Shown: in pieces, positions 33,863-41,108 of the stretch
Numbering within the stretch: the stretch's first letter is position 1
Layout: each line of letters opens with the position of its first letter
Assembly: GCA_046350355.1 (NCBI GenBank)
Contig: JAXMAN010000001.1
Coordinates: 496,001-560,000 of the forward strand
Length of the DNA stretch: 64,000 nt
Direction of reading: 5' to 3'
Source: UBA966 sp046350355
Lineage (GTDB): Bacteria; Planctomycetota; Phycisphaerae; Phycisphaerales; SM1A02
Position numbers and translations under genes: made by a program
The notes under the pieces: model-generated
Told to the model about the DNA's origin: nothing
Database searches by the model: none
What the model saw: only the letters and a program-made list of their open reading frames with translations

Positions 33863-35086
33863 CTACAGCACGCCCTCGATCGGGTTCCCGCCATCGGGCG
33901 GCTGCGGCTGCGCGGCCGGATCGTCCAGGCGGCGCTCCTCGAGCAGCTCCTGCGAGACGATGCGCCACCCCGACGGCGTCGCCGCGACCACGTAGCGCGC
34001 GAGGTACTCGTTCGTGCGCGCGTGGCGATGCCCCCAGTGCGCGACCGTCCCGTCGACCTGCCAGCGCGCGAGCACGGTGAAGGCGGGGACGCTCGCGCCG
34101 CCGAAGTCGCGCGGCGCGGTCGACTCGACCTCCACGGAGACCGGACGCACCGCGGCGACGCGGCCCATCGCGCCGCCCGCCTCCTCGATCGCCAGGCTGC
34201 GCCGCAGCTCGCGGTAGAGGCGCTCGAGCAGCGGGCCGTCGACGCTGCGCGCGAGCACGTCGTAGACGGTCGCCTCCTTCGTGTAGTCGAGCGCGCGGTA
34301 GAGGTTTGCGTGCAGCGGCTCGAAGACGGCGCGCGCCTGCTCGGCGGTCGGGCCCGCGGAGGCCGCGCCATCGCGCAGGCGCGCGTAGCCCGCGCCCGCG
34401 GCGGCGGTCAGGAAGAGCAGCGCCGTCCAGCGCAGCACGCGCCGCTGCATGCCCGCGACGCGCATCGAGCGCCCGTGCGCGATGAGCGCGCCGCTGAAGG
34501 CGAGGATCAGCACCGCGGTGCTCGTGCGCAGCCCCGTCGGCGCGGCGGCGATGCTCTCGGGCGACGGCACCGGCGCGAGGTCCTCCGCCGGCGCCGCCGT
34601 CGGCGCGCGCCAGCTCGCGCGCGGCGACTGCTCGGTGAGCTCGAATCCCTCGCGGCGGCCCGCGCCCTCGAGCTCGCCGACGATCGCCAGCGTGCGCGGC
34701 TGCCCGGGCTTCGCGAGGATGTCGGGCGGATACGTCGTCCAGTCGAGCGTCACCGACTGCGGCGGGCGCTTGGCGGGATAGAGCGCGTCGAACTCCACGC
34801 GCCGCATGCCGCGCATGCCCGTGCGCGGGAAGAGCGGCGCGAGCGAGGCGTCCGCCGCGGCGATGCGCAGCCCCTCCACGACGGGCGGGACCTCGACGCC
34901 GTCGAGCGCGACCATCGCGCGCTTCTGCAGCGCCGCGACGAGCAGGTCGTGGAGCGCGGGCAGCTCGGCGGGATCGATGTCGTCGGGGCGCTCGCGCCCG
35001 AAGGCGCAGAATTCGTCCAGAAAAACAAGGTTCATCTGGTAGTGGATGCGCACCTGCGCGTCCTCGACCAGGATGCGGATGTCCAC
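33863..35086 (-). CDS. Membrane protein of unknown function
   Basis: The 407-residue protein has an N-terminal domain of about 170 residues (ILVEDAQVRIHYQMNLVFLD, GLRIAAADASLAPLFPRTG, LDWTTYPPDILAKPGQPRTL). Two membrane helices follow (about 193-210 and 222-240). The C-terminal domain of about 160 residues (LHANLYRALDYTKEATVYDVL, FTVLARWQVDGTVAHWGH) is probably extracytoplasmic. No family was recognised. The GTG at 35086 is chosen because the sequence after it looks domain-like; ATG 35035 and ATG 35155 are alternatives, the latter overlapping the divergent peptidase start. Confidence 0.65.
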   Translation of the reverse strand: MDIRILVEDAQVRIHYQMNLVFLDEFCAFGRERPDDIDPAELPALHDLLVAALQKRAMVALDGVEVPPVVEGLRIAAADASLAPLFPRTGMRGMRRVEFDALYPAKRPPQSVTLDWTTYPPDILAKPGQPRTLAIVGELEGAGRREGFELTEQSPRASWRAPTAAPAEDLAPVPSPESIAAAPTGLRTSTAVLILAFSGALIAHGRSMRVAGMQRRVLRWTALLFLTAAAGAGYARLRDGAASAGPTAEQARAVFEPLHANLYRALDYTKEATVYDVLARSVDGPLLERLYRELRRSLAIEEAGGAMGRVAAVRPVSVEVESTAPRDFGGASVPAFTVLARWQVDGTVAHWGHRHARTNEYLARYVVAATPSGWRIVSQELLEERRLDDPAAQPQPPDGGNPIEGVL

Positions 35087-35137
35087 ATGCGGCCCGTCCT
35101 GCGGGTGGCGGGCGCCGGCCGCGCGCGCGCCGGCGGA

Positions 35138-35143
35138 TACGCT
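35138..35143 (+). promoter_or_regulatory. Putative -10 box of the M28 peptidase gene
   Basis: TACGCT lies 10 nt before the ATG at 35154, with no Shine-Dalgarno sequence. Confidence 0.45.
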
Positions 35144-35153
35144 TTCGCGTTCC

Positions 35154-37121
35154 ATGGCACCGCACCACCGCATCGGGTCCACCATCGGCGCGCTTGCGTT
35201 CGCGCTCGCCGCCACGCTCGTTCCCAGCGCCAGCGCGCAGGAGGCGCCCGCCAAGGCGGCCGAGCCGCCCGCGAAGGCGGCGGAGACGCCCGCGAAGGCG
35301 CCGGCGAAGACCGAGGACGCGAAGCCCGCGCCTGCCGCGATCAACGAGGCGATTCGCGCGGCGGATCCGCAGGTGCAGGTCTTCAACGAGCACATCACGG
35401 TGCTTGCCAGTCCTTGGATGGAGGGCCGTCTGCCGGGCACGCGCGGCTTCGAGCGCGCCTCACAGTACATGGAGGAGCACTTCGCCGCCGCCGGCCTGCA
35501 GCCCGCGGTGGACGAGGGCAACGGCAAGCGCAGCTTCCGCCAGCCCTTCGAGCTCGGCGGCAGCGTCGAGATCACCGACGCCCGGCTGGAGCTCGCCGGC
35601 GACGGCGCGCCGGGCACCTTCAAGGAGGGCGAGGAGTTCACCCTCACCGGCCTGGGCACCGCGACCTCGGGCGCGGGCCTGCCGCTGACCTTCGTGGGCT
35701 ACGGCATCGACGACGGCCCCGACGGCTACCACACCTTCGACGAGAAGTCCGACCTCTCCGGCCATGTCGCGGTCGTCTTCCGCTTCGAGCCGATGGACAA
35801 GGAGGGCCGCTCGAAGTGGGCGCAGCGCGGCTGGAGCGGGCGCTCGAGCTTCGCGAACAAGCTCACCTCGGTGGCGCGCCGCAAGCCGGTGGCGATCGTC
35901 GTCGTGAACCCGCCGGGCGCCTCGGATCCGCGCGCGAAGAACCTCCTGCGCGAGGGGCAGAAGCTCGTCGACGTTCCCGTCTACATGATGAACGCCGAGG
36001 CGGCCGACCGCCTCTTCAAGGCCGCGGACGAGAAAGGCCGCGACGGCATGGCGCTGCGCGCGCTCGTCGACGAGCAGGGCGCGATCGTCCCGCTGCCCAA
36101 GGCGACGGTGAGCTTCGGCGGCAAGATCGAGAGCAGGCCGGTGAAGACGGCGAACGTCGTCGGCCTGCTGCCGGGCAAGGGCGCGCTGAAGGACGAGTAC
36201 ATCGTCGTCGGCGGGCACCTGGACCACCTGGGCCAGGGCTACTTCGGCTCGCGCGAGGGTCCCGGCAAGCTGCACCCCGGCGCGGACGACAACGCCAGCG
36301 GCAGCGCGGGCGTGATCATGCTCGCCAAGAGCCTCGCCGACGCGTACAAGGCGCTCCCCGCCGACGCGAGCGCGCGCAGCATCCTCTTCATGGGCTTCGC
36401 CGCCGAGGAGAGCGGGCTCAACGGCAGCGAGCACTACGTCTCGCACCCGATCGTGCCGCTGGACAGGACGGTGCTGATGATGAACTACGACATGATCGGC
36501 CGCATCAAGAACAAGCGGCTGAGCGTGAGCGGCACCGGCACCGGCGAGGGGATGCAGGAGTGGGTCAGGGCCTACTTCGCGCGGGAGAAGTGCGGCCTCG
36601 AGGTCGTCGAGAACCCCGGCACCGGCGGCGGCGGCAGCGACCACACGAGCTTCGTGATGAAGGGCGTGCCCGTGCTCTTCGGGATCATCGCGGACTTCCA
36701 CGACGACTACCACACCTCGCGCGACACCCAGGACAAGATCAACCGCGAGGACGCCGTGCTGGCGATCCGCCTGTGGCACGACATCGCGCTGGGCGCGGCG
36801 ACGCGTCCCGAGCGCTTCGCCTTCAAGGCGTCCGAGCGCGGCGGCGGCGCGCGCACCGCGAAGGTGCGCTTCGGCGTGCGCAGCGAGGAGGCGACCGGCG
36901 GCGGCCTGCGCGTGCTCGAGGTCACGCCGGGCAGCAGCGCGGAGGAGGCCGGCATCAAGGTCGACGACGTGATGATCAAGTTCAACAAGCTCCCGCTGAA
37001 GGACCGCTCGGAGCTGCTGGACCGGCTGCTCGACCTGAATCCCGGCGACACCATCCAGGTGGTCGTGCGCCGCGACGGGCACGAGGAGACGATGTACGTG
37101 AAGATGAAGGAGCGCAAGTAG
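35154..37121 (+). CDS. Exported M28-family zinc peptidase with a C-terminal PDZ domain
   Basis: The 655-residue protein has a signal peptide (ALAFALAATLVPSASAQ) and an Ala/Lys/Pro-rich linker, then a peptidase with an inserted PA-like domain (about residues 150-300). M28 metal ligands are visible: GGHLDH, GADDNASGSAG, AAEESGLNGS, MMNYDMIG and HTSRDT. The last 90 residues form a PDZ domain (GLRVLEVTPGSSAEEAGIKVDDVMIKF; middle of motif is GSSAEEAG). It is likely a periplasmic or surface aminopeptidase. The frame is open upstream of 35154, but the signal peptide fixes the start. Confidence 0.93.
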   Translation: MAPHHRIGSTIGALAFALAATLVPSASAQEAPAKAAEPPAKAAETPAKAPAKTEDAKPAPAAINEAIRAADPQVQVFNEHITVLASPWMEGRLPGTRGFERASQYMEEHFAAAGLQPAVDEGNGKRSFRQPFELGGSVEITDARLELAGDGAPGTFKEGEEFTLTGLGTATSGAGLPLTFVGYGIDDGPDGYHTFDEKSDLSGHVAVVFRFEPMDKEGRSKWAQRGWSGRSSFANKLTSVARRKPVAIVVVNPPGASDPRAKNLLREGQKLVDVPVYMMNAEAADRLFKAADEKGRDGMALRALVDEQGAIVPLPKATVSFGGKIESRPVKTANVVGLLPGKGALKDEYIVVGGHLDHLGQGYFGSREGPGKLHPGADDNASGSAGVIMLAKSLADAYKALPADASARSILFMGFAAEESGLNGSEHYVSHPIVPLDRTVLMMNYDMIGRIKNKRLSVSGTGTGEGMQEWVRAYFAREKCGLEVVENPGTGGGGSDHTSFVMKGVPVLFGIIADFHDDYHTSRDTQDKINREDAVLAIRLWHDIALGAATRPERFAFKASERGGGARTAKVRFGVRSEEATGGGLRVLEVTPGSSAEEAGIKVDDVMIKFNKLPLKDRSELLDRLLDLNPGDTIQVVVRRDGHEETMYVKMKERK

Positions 37122-37126
37122 CGGGG

Positions 37127-37140
37127 GCGGCGCGCGCCGC
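37127..37140. terminator. Palindrome in the convergent M28/dinB gap
   Basis: GCGGCGCGCGCCGC is a perfect 14-nt palindrome, 5 nt after the peptidase stop. Its core matches the palindrome at 8660-8677, which also lies between convergent genes. Confidence 0.4.
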
Positions 37141-37163
37141 ACGTCGGCGCCCGCGCCGCGCTC

Positions 37164-38357
37164 CTACGGCTCGCGCGTCCGCCGCGGCAGGCGGCCGAGG
37201 TCGCCGCGCGCGATCGCGCCGCGGCCGAACTTCTCGGTGATCGCGTCGGCGACGCGGTCGACCTGCCGCTCCTTCGCCTCGCGCGGCGCCTCGAAGAGCT
37301 CGGGCACGAACTGCCCCGGCGCGAGCCGCTCCAGCCGCACGCCCACCAGCCGCACCGGCACGAAGCCTCCCGCCGCCCAGCGCTCGAAGAGCCCGCGCGC
37401 GGCCTGCCAGATCGCCAGCGTGCCGTCGGTCTCCTGCGCGAGCGTCGTGCTGCGCGTGATCGTCTCGAAGTCGCCGAAGCGGATCTTCACCGTGACGCTG
37501 CGCGTGCGCCCGCCGCTGGCGCGCAGGCGGCGCGCCGCGCTCTCGACCAGGTCCTGCAGCGCCTCGAGCACGAGCGCCGGGTCCTCCAGGTCCTCGCCGA
37601 AGGTCGTCTCGTGCCCGATGCCCTTGCGCTCGCCGCCTCCCTCGACGGGGCGCGCGTCGCGGCCGAAGGCGCGCTCGCGCACCGCCAGCGCGTGCTCGCC
37701 AAGCGCGGCCTGCACCGCCTCGGGCGCCATGCGCTGCAGGTCGCCGAAGCTGCGGATGCCCGCGGCGTGCCAGCGCGGCAGCGACTTCGGTCCGACGCCC
37801 CACATGCGCTCGATTGGCAGGGGGGCGAGCCACTGCTCCAGCCCCTCGTCCGGCGCGACGACCAGCCCGTCGGGCTTGCGCATGTCGCTGGCGAGCTTGG
37901 CGATGAACTTGTTCGGCCCGACGCCGACGCTGACGGTGATCGCGAGCTCCGCGCGGACCGCGGCGCGGATGCTGGCGGCGATCTGCTCGCCGGTGCCGTG
38001 CAGGCGGGCGCTGGCGGTGCAGTCGACGAAGGCCTCGTCGGCGCTGAGCTGCTCGATCTGCGGCGAGTAGCGCTCGAGGATCGCGATGAAGCGGTCGCTG
38101 AGCTCGCCGTAGCGCTCGAAGCGCGGGCGCGCGACGATGGCGTGCGGGCAGAGGGCGAGCGCGCGGCCCATCGGCATCGCGCTGCGGCAGCCGAAGGCGC
38201 GCGCCTCGTAGGAGGCGGCGGCGACGACGCCGCGGCGCCCGCGTCCGCCCACGAGCACCGGCCGCCCCCGCATCTCGGGGTGGTCGAGCTGCTCGACGGT
38301 CGCGAAGAAGGCGTCGAGGTCCGCATGGAGGATGGTGCGCCGCGGCTCCACCGCCAT
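37164..38357 (-). CDS. dinB: DNA polymerase IV (Y family)
   Basis: DinB is an error-prone translesion polymerase. The 397-residue protein shows ILHADLDAFFATVEQ with the catalytic acid, the palm motif QLSADEAFVD, SVGVGPNKFIAKLASDMRKPDG, the helix-hairpin-helix WGVGPKSLPRWHAAGI, and a little-finger domain. The C-terminus lacks an obvious clamp-binding peptide. The start may be the ATG at 38357 or a GTG at 38351, the latter 7 nt after TAGGGT. It is divergent from the cytochrome gene. No lexA or SOS box was recognised. Confidence 0.94.
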   Translation of the reverse strand: MAVEPRRTILHADLDAFFATVEQLDHPEMRGRPVLVGGRGRRGVVAAASYEARAFGCRSAMPMGRALALCPHAIVARPRFERYGELSDRFIAILERYSPQIEQLSADEAFVDCTASARLHGTGEQIAASIRAAVRAELAITVSVGVGPNKFIAKLASDMRKPDGLVVAPDEGLEQWLAPLPIERMWGVGPKSLPRWHAAGIRSFGDLQRMAPEAVQAALGEHALAVRERAFGRDARPVEGGGERKGIGHETTFGEDLEDPALVLEALQDLVESAARRLRASGGRTRSVTVKIRFGDFETITRSTTLAQETDGTLAIWQAARGLFERWAAGGFVPVRLVGVRLERLAPGQFVPELFEAPREAKERQVDRVADAITEKFGRGAIARGDLGRLPRRTREP

Positions 38358-38358
38358 C

Positions 38359-38364
38359 ACCCTA
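38359..38364 (-). promoter_or_regulatory. Putative -10 box of dinB
   Basis: TAGGGT on the minus strand lies 7 nt before GTG 38351 and 1 nt before ATG 38357. The spacing favours GTG as the true start. Confidence 0.4.
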
Positions 38365-38378
38365 CCGCGCCGCGTCGG

Positions 38379-38384
38379 TAGCCT
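38379..38384 (+). promoter_or_regulatory. Putative -10 box of the DUF2231-cytochrome gene
   Basis: TAGCCT lies 7 nt before the ATG at 38392. It is divergent from the dinB box. Confidence 0.5.
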
Positions 38385-38391
38385 TCCCTCC

Positions 38392-39921
38392 ATGCTTCCT
38401 CTGTGCCTCGCGAACGCCTCCACCGGCGCGCCCGGCGCGCTCGACGCGCTGCTCGAGAGCGTCGGCCGGCTGCACATCCTGGCCGTCCACCTGCCCATCG
38501 GCATGGTCCTGGGCGCGCTCGCCGTCGAGGGCGTGCGCGGGTTCCAGCGCCGCACCGAGGCGTGCTCCTTCACGGCGATCGCGTGCTGGATCGCCGCGGT
38601 GGGGGCGATCGGCGCGTGCGTGACGGGATGGATCTTCGCGGAGTCGGAGGGCTCGGGCAACGACCTCTTCTGGCACCGATGGCTGGGGATCGCGACCGCG
38701 GCGGTGCTCGTCGGCGTCGCGTGGATGGCGACCCGCGCGCTGGCGCCGGGGCGCGGCGCGGGGCAGATCGTCCCCGTCGTGCGCATGGGCGTGCTGGTCT
38801 GCGCGGGCCTGACCGCGTGGGTCGGACACCTGGGCGGCAACATGGCGTGGGGGAAGAACTTCGTGATGCAGCCGCTGGCGAAGTACCTCGGCGGGGCCGA
38901 GGCGCGGCGCGAGCGCGCGCAGGCCGCGGAGGGCGCGGGCGGCGGTTCCTCCGCGGCGACGGCGCCGCGCGAGCCCGGCGAGCCGGTCAGCGCGGGCGCG
39001 GTCGCGCTCTACCGCGAGCAGATCCTGCCGCTCTTCGAGAACCGGTGCTACGAGTGCCACGGCCGCGGCAAGCACAAGGGCGGGCTCGCGCTGGACGACC
39101 CGGAGTCCACGGTCGCGCAGAACACCGACGGCGACTGGATCGTGAAGCCCGGCAACATCCACGAGAGCACGCTCATCGCACGCGTGCTGCTGCCCGAATC
39201 CGACGACGAGGCGATGCCCCCCGAGGGGCCGCGCCTGACCGCGACGCAGCTCGATGCGCTGCGCGCGTGGATCGAGGGCGGGGCGCCGATGGACGCCCCC
39301 GCGGGCGGCGCCGAGGGTGCGACCGACGCCGCCACGCCTGGCGCGGGGCCGTCCGCCGCCCCCACGCCGACCGCGCCCACCCCGCCGACCGTCGCCGCGC
39401 CGAGCGCGCAGCTGCTCGCCCAGGCCGCGGCGCTGCAGCCGCGCGGATGGCGGGTCACGCCGATCGCGGCGGATGCCGCGCGCTGGGAGGCGGCCGCGCT
39501 GCCGGGCTCGGGCGTCGGCGACGCCGAACTCGCGCTCCTGGCGCCCTTCGCGGCGGGGATCGAAGAGCTCAACCTCGCCCGCACCGCGATCACCGACGCG
39601 GGCGCCGCCGCCGCGCCCGCCTTCCCGCAGGTGCGCCGGCTGCGCGCCAGCCGCACGGCGCTGACCGACGCGGGCCTCGCGGCGCTCCTCCAGCGCACGC
39701 CCTCGGCGGAGGTGGTCATCCTGAGCGAGACCGCCGCCACCGACGCCCTCTTCGGCCCGCTGGAGCAGCTTCCCTCCCTGCGCCGGGTCTTCGTCTGGCA
39801 CACCCGCATGACCTCCGATGGCATCGACGCCTTCCGGGCGCGCCGCCCGAGCGTGGAGGTGGTCGTCGGTGCGACCCTGGCGGGCACCTCCGACGCGGCG
39901 GGTCCGCCCCCCACCCCCTGA
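38392..39921 (+). CDS. DUF2231 membrane protein with planctomycete cytochrome c and leucine-rich repeat region
   Basis: The 509-residue protein has an N-terminal DUF2231 domain of about four membrane helices (LHILAVHLPIGMVLGALA, GWIFAES, HRWLGIATAA). A planctomycete-type cytochrome c domain follows, with the heme motif CYECH in LFENRCYECHGRGKHKGGLAL. A Pro/Ala linker leads to a leucine-rich-repeat-like C-terminus (IEELNLARTAITDAGAAAA, LRASRTALTDAGLAALL). Proteins of this architecture are typical of planctomycetes and are thought to handle electrons or sugars at the membrane; the exact role is unknown. The following gene is exported and may be functionally linked. Confidence 0.88.
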   Translation: MLPLCLANASTGAPGALDALLESVGRLHILAVHLPIGMVLGALAVEGVRGFQRRTEACSFTAIACWIAAVGAIGACVTGWIFAESEGSGNDLFWHRWLGIATAAVLVGVAWMATRALAPGRGAGQIVPVVRMGVLVCAGLTAWVGHLGGNMAWGKNFVMQPLAKYLGGAEARRERAQAAEGAGGGSSAATAPREPGEPVSAGAVALYREQILPLFENRCYECHGRGKHKGGLALDDPESTVAQNTDGDWIVKPGNIHESTLIARVLLPESDDEAMPPEGPRLTATQLDALRAWIEGGAPMDAPAGGAEGATDAATPGAGPSAAPTPTAPTPPTVAAPSAQLLAQAAALQPRGWRVTPIAADAARWEAAALPGSGVGDAELALLAPFAAGIEELNLARTAITDAGAAAAPAFPQVRRLRASRTALTDAGLAALLQRTPSAEVVILSETAATDALFGPLEQLPSLRRVFVWHTRMTSDGIDAFRARRPSVEVVVGATLAGTSDAAGPPPTP

Positions 39922-39947
39922 AACCCCGCCACGCGCCGACGGTAGGC

Positions 39948-41108
39948 ATGCGCATGCACCGTGACCGCCGCGACTTCCTCCGCTCCGCCGCCACGCTGGG
40001 GATCACCGCCGCGGCCATCTCCGCCGCCGCCCGCGCCCGCGCGGCCGCCTCCTTCACCACGGGCTTCGAGCCCAACAGCCGCACGCCGGTGGATCCGCCC
40101 GCCGCGCCCGCAGGCGCGGCCGGCGCTCCCGCCGCGCGCGCCGGCGCGCCGATCATCGTCGGCTCCGGCGACCACCGCTACCAGGTGATGCACGACTGGC
40201 TCCAGCCGCCCGCGCAGATCGTCTACGGCGACACGCACGGCCTGGCGCAGGACGCCGCGGGCAACATCTACATCGCGCACACGGTGCACCCAAGCAGCCC
40301 CTCAAAGGACGCGGTCCTAGTCTTCTCGAAGGACGGCACCTTCCTGCGGAGCTGGGGCAGCGCCTTCGCGGGCGGCGCGCACGGCCTCGACCTTGCGGTC
40401 GAGAGCGACGGCGCGGGCGGACGCACCGAGTACCTCTATCACTGCGACACCGGCCGCCGCAAGGTTGTGAAGACGCGCCTGGACGGCACCGTCCTCTGGG
40501 AGGCCGGCTGCCCGATGGAGAGCGGCGTCTACGAGAAGCCCGACCAGTGGTGCCCGACGAACGCCACCTTCGGCCCCGACGGCACCGTCTTCATCGGCGA
40601 CGGCTACGGCGCCAGCTACATCCACGCCTTCAGCCCGCAGGGCAAGTGGCTGCGCATCGTCGCGCGCCCGGGCAAGGACGCGGGGCAGGTCTCCTGCCCG
40701 CACGGACTGCTCGTCGACACGCGCGGCACGGCCTTCACGAAGGAGCCGACGCTCGCCGTCGCCGACCGCGGCAACCGGCGCATCCAGTACCTGACGCTCG
40801 ACGGCAAGCACCTGGGCTTCGTGACCGGCGGCATGCGCATGCCCTGCGACATGAAGACGCGCGGCGAGCTCATGCTCGTGCCCGACCTCGAGAGCGTCGT
40901 CACCATCGTCGACAAGAACAACGCCCCGGTGGTGCAGCTCTGCGACGGCAACCCGAGCAACCTCCGCGGCGCCCCGCGTGACAAGTTCATCCCGGGCAAG
41001 TTCGTGCACCCGCACGACGCCATCTGGCTCGCCAACGGCGACATCCTGGTGGCCGAGTGGGTCCCCATCGGCCGCGTCACGCTGCTGCGCCGCGTGACCG
41101 GCGCGTAG
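39948..41108 (+). CDS. Tat-exported NHL-type beta-propeller protein
   Basis: The 386-residue product starts with a twin-arginine signal (DRRDFLRSAATLGITAAAIS). It continues with NHL-like repeats (DTHGLAQDAAGNIYIAHTV, ATFGPDGTVFIGDGYG, GLLVDTRGTAFTKEPTLAVA, HPHDAIWLANGDILVAEWV), expected to form a six-bladed propeller. It resembles peptidyl-alpha-hydroxyglycine-lyase-like proteins, but the activity is unproven. ATG 39954 is an alternative start. A 490-nt part of its 3' end is overlapped by an antisense frame. Confidence 0.85.
   Translation: MRMHRDRRDFLRSAATLGITAAAISAAARARAAASFTTGFEPNSRTPVDPPAAPAGAAGAPAARAGAPIIVGSGDHRYQVMHDWLQPPAQIVYGDTHGLAQDAAGNIYIAHTVHPSSPSKDAVLVFSKDGTFLRSWGSAFAGGAHGLDLAVESDGAGGRTEYLYHCDTGRRKVVKTRLDGTVLWEAGCPMESGVYEKPDQWCPTNATFGPDGTVFIGDGYGASYIHAFSPQGKWLRIVARPGKDAGQVSCPHGLLVDTRGTAFTKEPTLAVADRGNRRIQYLTLDGKHLGFVTGGMRMPCDMKTRGELMLVPDLESVVTIVDKNNAPVVQLCDGNPSNLRGAPRDKFIPGKFVHPHDAIWLANGDILVAEWVPIGRVTLLRRVTGA

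Noticed and set aside
35152..35157. Palindromic CCATGG giving start codons on both strands for the M28 peptidase and the membrane protein
   Set aside because: The minus-strand ATG would add an unstructured Arg/Ala/Gly extension; the GTG at 35086 gives a more plausible protein.
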